Positions 1-10,649 of a DNA stretch of 64,000 bases are shown here, piece after piece; position 1 is the stretch's first letter, and each line of letters starts with the position of its first letter. The stretch covers positions 210,222,355 to 210,286,354 of the forward strand of contig CP136063.1 in assembly GCA_032622095.1 (NCBI GenBank). The letters are read 5' to 3'. This DNA is from Siphonodentalium dalli. Lineage: Eukaryota; Mollusca; Scaphopoda; Gadilida; Siphonodentaliidae. The notes beneath the pieces are model-generated. The model had not been told where the DNA came from. It saw only the letters and a program-made list of their open reading frames with translations, and searched no databases. Position numbers and translations under genes: made by a program.

Positions 1-396
1 TCCTTCCCAACTGCACATTTGTATGCATTCACCTATAAGTGACATGTCCGAATCAACAACTGCACTTTGGTTGACCCATTTGTACAATCCATATGTTACA
101 ACCATACAGCCACGTGTCAAATCGAAAGACAGAGTTGTCCATCCTTGCCCACATACAACACTCGATGTTTGTAAACCAAGATCACGACACTGTGCATGCA
201 TTGCCAAGGGGGCATTAACTTTGACTCATCCGCCCATTGTTCACTTTGGGAAGAAACAAAAAGTGCAGGTCAGAATATATATCGTGTATTTGGGAAGGGA
301 CTCAAAACAAACCCCGATCATGTGTCACCCAATTTTTTTTCTTTTAGTCGTTTGGGCTAGAATTTTTGCTCATTTTGATCGCACGGGTACACGCAA

Positions 397-1129
397 ATGA
401 AAGATGTCGACAAAACTGCGAAAATAAAAGTTCCGGGTCCAACTATATTGGACAGGCTACTAACCGCTGACTATTCACGGGCGCGATCCCACTACTGCTT
501 GACACGGGGACTTTTGCCTGCTGCGTTTCCGCCCTGGGCCGGTACGTCCCTCCTTAGACAACCTGACCACACGAGGCTCCCCAAGTGTGACCATATTGAT
601 GCCAAGCTTAGTGCGGACGCCCGATCGACATAGACCACCGGCTAGCAGTGACCCCATCCTCAAGCCGTCCTCCGAACCAGGCCTCCAAGTAGTTAGATTA
701 CAGGAGCACACCACAACTCCCAGCCGACAACTCTCCTTCCCAACTGCACATTTGTATGCATTCACCTATAAGTGACATGTCCGAATCAACAACTGCACTT
801 TGGTTGACCCATTTGTACAATCCATATGTTACAACCATACAGCCACGTGTCAAATCGAAAGACAGAGTTGTCCATCCTTGCCCACATACAACACTCGATG
901 TTTGTAAACCAAGATCACGACACTGTGCATGCATTGCCAAGGGGGCATTAACTTTGACTCATCCGCCCATTGTTCACTTTGGGAAGAAACAAAAAGTGCA
1001 GGTCAGAATATATATCGTGTATTTGGGAAGGGACTCAAAACAAACCCCGATCATGTGTCACCCAATTTTTTTTCTTTTAGTCGTTTGGGCTAGAATTTTT
1101 GCTCATTTTGATCGCACGGGTACACGCAA
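397..1129 (+). repeat. Representative 733-bp satellite unit
   Basis: This copy matches the commonest state at most variable sites. Its first third is GC-rich and holds most of the CpG dinucleotides; my hand count is about 33 CpG per unit. The middle is C-rich on the + strand and T-poor. The last quarter is AT-rich, with an AGAATATATATCG segment and a run of eight T followed by CTTTTAG near 1066-1080. Conserved landmarks are a 6-bp inverted repeat (GTCCAA/TTGGAC, 1170-1186 in the next unit), AAGCTT, CGATCG, an 8-bp palindrome GACATGTC, CACGTG and GCATGC. I found no tRNA A/B boxes, no 5S rRNA and no U-snRNA core in it. The chosen start is arbitrary because the array is circularly permutable. 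Confidence 0.95.
437..453. other. Conserved short inverted repeat in each unit
   Basis: GTCCAA and its exact reverse complement TTGGAC flank a 5-base spacer (CTATA), giving a potential 6-bp hairpin. It recurs in almost every unit about 40 bp after the unit start. One unit (51952) changes the spacer-proximal A to T. The unit at 16514 keeps both arms even though an 11-bp deletion begins immediately after the second arm. No function is implied, because conservation follows from overall homogenisation of the array. Confidence 0.6.
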
Positions 1130-1600
1130 ATGAAAGATGTCGACAAAACTGCGAAAATAAAAGTTCCGGGTCCAACTATATTGGACAGGCTACTAACCGC
1201 TGACTATTCACGGGCGCGATCCCACTACTGCTTGACACGGGGACTTTTGCCTGCTGCGTTTCCGCCCTGGGCCGGTACGTCCCTCCTTAGACAACCTGAC
1301 CACACGAGGCTCCCCAAGTGTGACCATATTGATGCCAAGCTTAGTGCGGACGCCCGATCGACATAGACCACCGGCTAGCAGTGACCCCATCCTCAAGCCG
1401 TCCTCCGAACCAGGCCTCCAAGTAGTTAGATTACAGGAGCACACCACAACTCCCAGCCGACAACTCTCCTTCCCAACTGCACATTTGTATGCATTCACCT
1501 ATAAGTGACATGTCCGAATCAACAACTGCACTTTGGTTGACCCATTTGTACAATCCATATGTTACAACCATACAGCCACGTGTCAAATCGAAAGACAGAG

Positions 1601-4600
1601 TTGTCCATCCTTGCCCACATACAACAGTCGATGTTTGTAAACCAAGATCACGACACTGTGCATGCATTGCCAAGGGGGCATTAACTTTGACTCATCCGCC
1701 CATTGTTCACTTTGGGAAGAAATAAAAAGTGCAGGTCAGAATATATATCGTGTATTTGGGAAGGGACTCAAAACAAACCCCGATCATGTGTCACCCAAAT
1801 TTTTTTCTTTTAGTCGTTTGGGCTAGAAATTTTGCTCATTTTGATCGCACGGGTACACGCATTTGAAAGATGTCGACAAAACTGCGAAAATAAAAGTTCC
1901 GGGTCCAACTATATTGGACAGGCTACTAACCGCTGACTATTCACGGGCGCGATCCCACTACTGCTTGACACGGGGACTTTTGCCTGCTGCGTTTCCGCCC
2001 TGGGCCGGTACGTCCCTCCTTAGACAACCTGACCACACGAGGCTCCCCAAGTGTGACCATATTGATGCCAAGCTTAGTGCGGACGCCCGATCGACATAGA
2101 CCACCGGCTAGCAGTGACCCCATCCTCAAGCCGTCCTCCGAACAAGGCCTCCAAGTAGTTAGATTACAGGAGCACACCACAACTCCCAGCCGACAACTCT
2201 CCTTCCCAACTGCACAATTGTATGCATTCACCTATAAGTGACATGTCCGAATCAACAACTGCACTTTGGTTGACCCATTTGTACAATCCATATGTTACAA
2301 CCATACAGCCACGTGTCAAATCGAAAGACAGAGTTGTCCATCCTTGCCCACATACAACAGTCGATGTTTGTAAACCAAGATCACGACACTGTGCATGCAT
2401 TGCCAAGGGGGCATTAACTTTGACTCATCCGCCCATTGTTCACTTTGGGAAGAAACAAAAAGTGCAGGTCAGAATATATATCGTGTATTTGGGAAGGGAC
2501 TCAAAACAAACCCCGATCATGTGTCACCCAATTTTTTCTTTTAGTCGTTTGGGCTAGAATTTTTGCTCATTTTGATCGCACGGGTACACGCATTTGAAAG
2601 ATGTCGACAAAACTGCGAAAATAAAAGTTCCGGGTCCAACTATATTGGACAGGCTACTAACCGCTGACTATTCACGGGCGCGATCCCACTACTGCTTGAC
2701 ACGGGGACTTTTGCCTGCTGCGTTTCCGCCCTGGGCCGGTACGTCCCTCCTTAGACAACCTGACCACACGAGTCTCCCCAAGTGTGACCATATTGATGCC
2801 AAGCTTAGTGCGGACGCCCGATCGACATAGACCACCGGCTAGCAGTGACCCCATCCTCAAGCCGTCCTCCGAACCAGGCCTCCAAGTAGTTAGATTACAG
2901 GAGCACACCACAACTCCCAGCCGACAACTATCCTTCCCAACTGCACATTTGTATGCATTCACCTATAAGTGACATGTCCGAATCAACAACTGCACTTTGG
3001 TTGACCCATTTGTACAATCCATATGTTACAACCATACAGCCACGTGTCAAATCGAAAGACAGAGTTGTCCATCCTTGCCCACATACAACAGTCGATGTTT
3101 GTAAACCAAGATCACGACACTGTGCATGCATTGCCAAGGGGGCATTAACTTTGACTCATCCGCCCATTGTTCACTTTGGGAAGAAACAAAAAGTGCAGGT
3201 CAGAATATATATCGTGTATTTGGGAAGGGACTCAAAACAAACCCCGATCATGTGTCACCCAAATTTTTTCTTTTAGTCGTTTGGGCTAGAATTTTTGCTC
3301 ATTTTGATCGCACGGATACACGCATTTGAAAGATGTCGACAAAACTGCGAAAATAAAAGTTCCGGGTCCAACTATATTGGACAGGCTACTAACCGCTGAC
3401 TATTCACGGGCGCGATCCCACTACTGCTTGACACGGGGACTTTTGCCTGCTGCGTTTCCGCCCTGGGCCGGTACGTCCCTCCTTAGACAACCTGACCACA
3501 CGAGGCTCCCCAAGTGTGACCATATTGATGCCAAGCTTAGTGCGGACGCCCGATCGACATAGACCACCGGCTAGCAGTGACCCCATCCTCAAGCCGTCCT
3601 CCGAACCAGGCCTCCAAGTAGTTAGATTACAGGAGCACACCACAACTCCCAGCCGACAACTCTCCTTCCCAACTGCACATTTGTATGCATTCACCTATAA
3701 GTGACATGTCCGAATCAACAACTGCACTTTGGTTGACCCATTTGTACAATCCATATGTTACAACCATTCAGCCACGTGTCAAATCGAAAGACAGAGTTGT
3801 CCATCCTTGCCCACATACAACAGTCGATGTTTGTAAACCAAGATCACGACACTGTGCATGCATTGCCAAGGGGGCATTAACTTTGACTCATCCGCCCATT
3901 GTTCACTTTGGGAAGAAACAAAAAGTGCAGGTCAGAATATATATCGTGTATTTGGGAAGGGACTCAAAACAAACCCCGATCATGTGTCACCCAAATTTTT
4001 TCTTTTAGTCGTTTGGGCTAGAATTTTTGCTCATTTTGATCGCACGGGTACACGCATTTGAAAGATGTCGACAAAACTGCGAAAATAAAAGTTCCGGGTC
4101 CAACTATATTGGACAGGCTACTAACCGCTGACTATTCACGGGCGCGATCCCACTACTGCTTGACACGGGGACTTTTGCCTGCTGCGTTTCCGCCCTGGGC
4201 CGGTACGTCCCTCCTTAGACAACCTGACCACACGAGTCTCCCCAAGTGTGACCATATTGATGCCAAGCTTAGTGCGGACGCCCGATCGACATAGACCACC
4301 GGCTAGCAGTGACCCCATCCTCAAGCCGTCCTCCGAACCAGGCCTCCAAGTAGTTAGATTACAGGAGCACACCACAACTCCCAGCCGACAACTCTCCTTC
4401 CCAACTGCACATTTGTATGCATTCACCTATAAGTGACATGTCCGAATCAACAACTGCACTTTGGTTGACCCATTTGTACAATCCATATGTTACAGCCATA
4501 CAGCCACGTGTCAAATCGAAAGACAGAGTTGTCCATCCTTGCCCACATACAACAGTCGATGTTTGTAAACCAAGATCACGACACTGTGCATGCATTGCCA

Positions 4601-6252
4601 AGGGGGCATTAACTTTGACTCATCCGCCCATTGTTCACTTTGGGAAGAAACAAAAAGTGCAGGTCAGAATATATATCGTGTATTTGGGAAGGGACTCAAA
4701 ACAAACCCCGATCATGTGTCACCCAAATTTTTTCTTTTAGTCGTTTGGGCTAGAATTTTTGCTCATTTTGATCGCACGGATACACGCATTTGAAAGATGT
4801 CGACAAAACTGCGAAAATAAAAGTTCCGGGTCCAACTATATTGGACAGGCTACTAACCGCTGACTATTCACGGGCGCGATCCCACTACTGCTTGACACGG
4901 GGACTTTTGCCTGCTGCGTTTCCGCCCTGGGCCGGTACGTCCCTCCTTAGACAACCTGACCACACGAGGCTCCCCAAGTGTGACCATATTGATGCCAAGC
5001 TTAGTGCGGACGCCCGATCGACATAGACCACCGGCTAGCAGTGACCCCATCCTCAAGCCGTCCTCCGAACCAGGCCTCCAAGTAGTTAGATTACAGGAGC
5101 ACACCACAACTCCCAGCCGACAACTCTCCTTCCCAACTGCACATTTGTATGCATTCACCTATAAGTGACATGTCCGAATCAACAACTGCACTTTGGTTGA
5201 CCCATTTGTACAATCCATATGTTACAACCATACAGCCACGTGTCAAATCGAAAGACAGAGTTGTCCATCCTTGCCCACATACAACAGTCGATGTTTGTAA
5301 ACCAAGATCACGACACTGTGCATGCATTGCCAAGGGGGCATTAACTTTGACTCATCCGCCCATTGTTCACTTTGGGAAGAAACAAAAAGTGCAGGTCAGA
5401 ATATATATCGTGTATTTGGGAAGGGACTCAAAACAAACCCCGATCATGTGTCACCCAAATTTTTTCTTTTAGTCGTTTGGGCTAGAATTTTTGCTCATTT
5501 TGATCGCACGGGTACACGCATTTGAAAGATGTCGACAAAACTGCGAAAATAAAAGTTCCGGGTCCAACTATATTGGACAGGCTACTAACCGCTGACTATT
5601 CACGGGCGCGATCCCACTACTGCTTGACACGGGGACTTTTGCCTGCTGCGTTTCCGCCCTGGGCCGGTACGTCCCTCCTTAGACAACCTGACCACACGAG
5701 GCTCCCCAAGTGTGACCATATTGATGCCAAGCTTAGTGCGGACGCCGATCGACATAGACCACCGGCTAGCAGTGACCCCATCCTCAAGCCGTCCTCCGAA
5801 CCAGGCCTCCAAGTAGTTAGATTACAGGAGCACACCACAACTCCCAGCCGACAACTCTCCTTCCCAACTGCACATTTGTATACATTCACCTATAAGTGAC
5901 ATGTCCGAATCAACAACTGCACTTTGGTTGACCCATTTGTACAATCCATATGTTACAACCATACAGCCACGTGTCAAATCGAAAGACAGAGTTGTCCATC
6001 CTTACCCACATACAACAGTCGATGTTTGTAAACCAAGATCACGACACTGTGCATGCATTGCCAAGGGGGCATTAACTTTGACTCATCCGCCCATTGTTCA
6101 CTTTGGGAAGAAACAAAAAGTGCAGGTCAGAATATATATCGTGTATTTGGGAAGGGACTCAAAACAAACCCCGATCATGTGTCACCCAAATTTTTTCTTT
6201 TAGTCGTTTGGGCTAGAATGTTTGCTCATTTTGATCGCACGGGTACACGCAT
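1601..6252 (+). repeat. Satellite subfamily block with GTCGATG and ACGCATTTG
   Basis: Seven consecutive units carry G instead of C at one site (1627, 2360, 3091, 3823, 4555, 5287, 6018), and most also read ACGCATTTG where other units read ACGCAAATG. Most units here are 731-732 bp because the T tract reads AAATTTTTTC rather than AATTTTTTTTC. The G variant is absent from the rest of the window. The ACGCATTTG variant reappears once, near 8446. This is a locally amplified subfamily with a sharp boundary on each side. Confidence 0.85.
2594..5521 (+). repeat. Two-unit higher-order repeat, two copies
   Basis: A 1,464-bp block of two units occurs twice in succession (2594-4057 and 4058-5521). The first unit of each copy carries GAGTCTCC in place of GAGGCTCC (T at 2773 and 4237). 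Each copy also has GCACGGATAC at its internal junction (A at 3316 and 4780). Both markers are exactly 1,464 bp apart, so the copies arose by duplication of a two-unit segment and not by independent mutation. Confidence 0.75.
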
Positions 6253-9200
6253 TTGAAAGATGTCGACAAAACTGCGAAAATAAAAGTTCCGGGTCCAACT
6301 ATATTGGACAGGCTACTAACCGCTGACTATTCACGGGCGCGATCCCACTACTGCTTGACACGGGGACTTTTGCCTGCTGCGTTTCCGCCCTGGGCCGGTA
6401 CGTCCCTCCTTAGACAACCTGACCACACGAGGCTCCCCAAGTGTGACCATATTGATGCCAAGCTTAGTGCGGACGCCCGATCGACATAGACCACCGGCTA
6501 GCAGTGACCCCATCCTCAAGCCGTCCTCCGAACCAGGCCTCCAAGTAGTTAGATTACAGGAGCACACCACAACTCCCAGCCGACAACTCTCCTTCCCAAC
6601 TGCACATTTGTATGCATTCACCTATAAGTGACATGTCCGAATCAACAACTGCACTTTGGTTGACCCATTTGTACAATCCATATGTTACAACCATACAGCC
6701 ACGTGTCAAATCGAAAGGCAGAGTTGTCCATCCTTGCCCACATACAACACTCGATGTTTGTAAACCAAGATCACGACACTGTGCATGCATTGCCAAGGGG
6801 GCATTAACTTTGACTCATCCGCCCATTGTTCACTTTGGGAAGAAACAAAAAGTGCAGGTCAGAATATATATCGTGTATTTGGGAAGGGACTCAAAACAAA
6901 CCCCGATCATGTGTCACCCAATTTTTTTTCTTTTAGTCGTTTGGGCTAAAATTTTTGCTCATTTTGATCGCACGGGTACACGCAAATGAAAGATGTCGAC
7001 AAAACTGCGAAAATAAAAGTTCCGGGTCCAACTATATTGGACAGGCTACTAACCGCTGACTATTCACGGGCGCGATCCCACTACTGCTTGACACGGGGAC
7101 TTTTGCCTGCTGCGTTTCCGCCCTGGGCCGGTACGTCCCTCCTTAGACAACCTGACCACACGAGGCTCCCCAAGTGTGACCATATTGATGCCAAACTTAG
7201 TGCGGACGCCCGATCGACATAGACCACCGGCTAGCAGTGACCCCATCCTCAAGCCGTCCTCCGAACCAGGCCTCCAAGTAGTTAGATTACAGGAGCACAC
7301 CACAACTCCCAGCCGACAACTCTCCTTCCCAACTGCACATTTGTATGCATTCACCTATAAGTGACATGTCCGAATCAACAACTGCACTTTGTTTGACCCA
7401 TTTGTACAATCCATATGTTACAACCATACAGCCACGTGTCAAATCGAAAGACAGAGTTGTCCATCCTTGCCCACATACAACACTCGATGTTTGTAAACCA
7501 AGATCACGACACTGTGCATGCATTGCCAAGGGGGCATTAACTTTGACTCATCCGCCCATTGTTCACTTTGGGAAGAAACAAAAAGTGCAGGTCAGAATAT
7601 ATATCGTGTATTTGGGAAGGGACTCAAAACAAACCCCGATCATGTGTCACCCAATTTTTTTTCTTTTAGTCGTTTGGGCTAGAATTTTTGCTCATTTTGA
7701 TCGCACGGGTACACGCAAATGAAAGATGTCGACAAAACTGCTAAAATAAAAGTTCCGGGTCCAACTATATTGGACAGGCTACTAACCGCTGACTATTCAC
7801 GGGCGCGATCCCACTACTGCTTGACACGGGGACTTTTGCCTGCTGCGTTTCCGCCCTGGGCCGGTACGTCCCTCCTTAGACAACCTGACCACACGAGGCT
7901 CCCCAAGTGTGACCATATTGATGCCAAGCTTAGTGCGGACGCCCGATCGACATAGACCACCGGCTAGCAGTGACCCCATCCTCAAGCCGTCCTCCGAACC
8001 AGGCCTCCAAGTAGTTAGATTACAGGAGCACACCACAACTCCCAGCCGACAACTCTCCTTCCCAACTGCACATTTGTATGCATTCACCTATAAGTGACAT
8101 GTCCGAATCAACAACTGCACTTTGGTTGACCCATTTGTACAATCCATATGTTACAACCATACAGCCACGTGTCAAATCGAAAGACAGAGTTGTCCATCCT
8201 TGCCCACATACAACACTCGATGTTTGTAAACCAAGATCACGACACTGTGCATGCATTGCCAAGGGGGCATTAACTTTGACTCATCCGCCCATTGTTCACT
8301 TTGGGAAGAAACAAAAAGTGCAGGTCAGAATATATATCGTGTATTTGGGAAGGGACTCAAAACAAACCCCGATCATGTGTCACCCAAATTTTTTCTTTTA
8401 GTCGTTTGGGCTAGAATTTTTGCTCATTTTGATCGCACGGGTACACGCATTTGAAAGATGTCGACAAAACTGCGAAAATAAAAGTTCCGGGTCCAACTAT
8501 ATTGGACAGGCTACTAACCGCTGACTATTCACGGGCGCGATCCCACTACTGCTTGACACGGGGACTTTTGCCTGCTGCGTTTCCGCCCTGGGCCGGTACG
8601 TCCCTCCTTAGACAACCTGACCACACGAGGCTCCCCAAGTGTGACCATATTGATGCCAAGCTTAGTGCGGATGCCCGATCGACATAGACCACCGGCTAGC
8701 AGTGACCCCATCCTCAAGCCGTCCTCCGAACCAGGCCTCCAAGTAGTTAGATTACAGGAGCACACCACAACTCCCAGCCGACAACTCTCCTTCCCAACTG
8801 CACATTTGTATGCATTCACCTATAAGTGACATGTCCGAATCAACAACTGCACTTTGGTTGACCCATTTGTACAATCCATATGTTACAACCATACAGCCAC
8901 GTGTCAAATCGAAAGGCAGAGTTGTCCATCCTTGCCCACATACAACACTCGATGTTTGTAAACCAAGATCACGACACTGTGCATGCATTGCCAAGGGGGC
9001 ATTAACTTTGACTCATCCGCCCATTGTTCACTTTGGGAAGAAACAAAAAGTGCAGGTCAGAATATATATCGTGTATTTGGGAAGGGACTCAAAACAAACC
9101 CCGATCATGTGTCACCCAATTTTTTTTCTTTTAGTCGTTTGGGCTAGAATATTTGCTCATTTTGATCGCACGGGTACACGCAAATGAAAGATGTCGACAA

Positions 9201-10649
9201 AACTGCGAAAATAAAAGTTCCGGGTCCAACTATATTGGACAGGCTACTAACCGCTGACTATTCACGGGCGCGATCCCACTACTGCTTGACACGGGGACTT
9301 TTGCCTGCTGCGTTTCCGCCCTGGGCCGGTACGTCCCTCCTTAGACAACCTGACCACACGAGGCTCCCCAAGTGTGACCATATTGATGCCAAGCTTAGTG
9401 CGGACGCCCGATCGACATAGACCACCGGCTAGCAGTGACCCCATCCTCAAGCCGTCCTCCGAACCAGGCCTCCAAGTAGTTAGATTACAGGAGCACACCA
9501 CAACTCCCAGCCGACAACTCTCCTTCCCAACTGCACATTTGTATGCATTCACCTATAAGTGACATGTCCGAATCAACAACTGCACTTTGGTTGACCCATT
9601 TGTACAATCCATATGTTACAACCATACAGCCACGTGTCAAATCGAAAGACAGAGTTGTCCATCCTTGCCCACATACAACACTCGATGTTTGTAAACCAAG
9701 ATCACGACACTGTGCATGCATTGCCAAGGGGGCATTAACTTTGACTCATCCGCCCATTGTTCACTTTGGGAAGAAACAAAAAGTGCAGGTCAGAATATAT
9801 ATCGTGTATTTGGGAAGGGACTCAAAACAAACCCCGATCATGTGTCACCCAATTTTTTTTCTTTTAGTCGTTTGGGCTAGAATTTTTGCTCATTTTGATC
9901 GCACGGGTACACGCAAATGAAAGATGTCGACAAAACTGCGAAAATAAAAGTTCCGGGTCCAACTATATTGGACAGGCTACTAACCGCTGACTATTCACGG
10001 GCGCGATCCCACTACTGCTTGACACGGGGACTTTTGCCTGCTGCGTTTCCGCCCTGGGCCGGTACGTCCCTCCTTAGACAACCTGACCACACGAGGCTCC
10101 CCAAGTGTGACCATATTGATGCCAAGCTTAGTGCGGACGCCCGATCGACATAGACCACCGGCTAGCAGTGACCCCATCCTCAAGCCGTCCTCCGAACCAG
10201 GCCTCCAAGTAGTTAGATTACAGGAGCACACCACAACTCCCAGCCGACAACTCTCCTTCCCAACTGCACATTTGTATGCATTCACCTATAAGTGACATGT
10301 CCGAATCAACAACTGCACTTTGGTTGACCCATTTGTACAATCCATATGTTACAACCATACAGCCACGTGTCAAATCGAAAGACAGAGTTGTCCATCCTTG
10401 CCCACATACAACACTCGATGTTTGTAAACCAAGATCACGACACTGTGCATGCATTGCCAAGGGGGCATTAACTTTGACTCATCCGCCCATTGTTCACTTT
10501 GGGAAGAAACAAAAAGTGCAGGTCAGAATATATATCGTGTATTTGGGAAGGGACTCAAAACAAACCCCGATCATGTGTCACCCAATATTTTTTCTTTTAG
10601 TCGTTTGGGCTAGAATTTTTGCTCATTTTGATCGCACGGGTACACGCAA
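6253..10649 (+). repeat. Three-unit higher-order repeat, two copies
   Basis: Units 6253, 6986 and 7719 match units 8451, 9184 and 9917. The first unit of each triplet is preceded by the rare ACGCATTTG junction and contains CGAAAGGCAG instead of CGAAAGACAG (G at 6718 and 8916, exactly 2,198 bp apart). The second and third units are near-consensus, so the right boundary is uncertain. Private changes, such as AAACTTAG at 7191 (which removes the HindIII site) and GCGGATGCCCG near 8671, post-date the duplication. Confidence 0.65.

Noticed and set aside
23-400. Recurring 125-codon + frame (MHSPISDMSES...) in nearly every unit, with companion frames of 62 and 78 codons
   Set aside because: The frames recur because the unit recurs. 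The period is not a multiple of three, single-base indels and stops occur (for example near 1723 and 5745), frames of similar length run on the opposite strand over the same bases, and no domain is recognisable.
475-765. Recurring 96-codon and 80-codon minus-strand frames
   Set aside because: They overlap the + frames and arise from a stop-poor, C-rich stretch. There is no recognised domain and no sign of expression.
1066-1080. Splice acceptor (T-rich run followed by TTTTAG)
   Set aside because: There is no matching donor or supported exon. A T run followed by AG is expected by chance in AT-rich DNA.
397-1129. Tandem small-RNA gene array (5S rRNA, tRNA, U snRNA or spliced leader)
   Set aside because: I searched both strands of the unit by eye for 5S core sequence, tRNA A/B boxes, U1/U2/U4/U5/U6 signatures and known spliced-leader motifs. 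Weak partial matches (such as GTTCCGGGTCC) do not fold as required.
5522-5899. 125-codon frame joining the 78- and 62-codon frames
   Set aside because: It is created by a one-base deletion (GACGCCGATCG) in a single unit, so it shows frame drift and not a gene.
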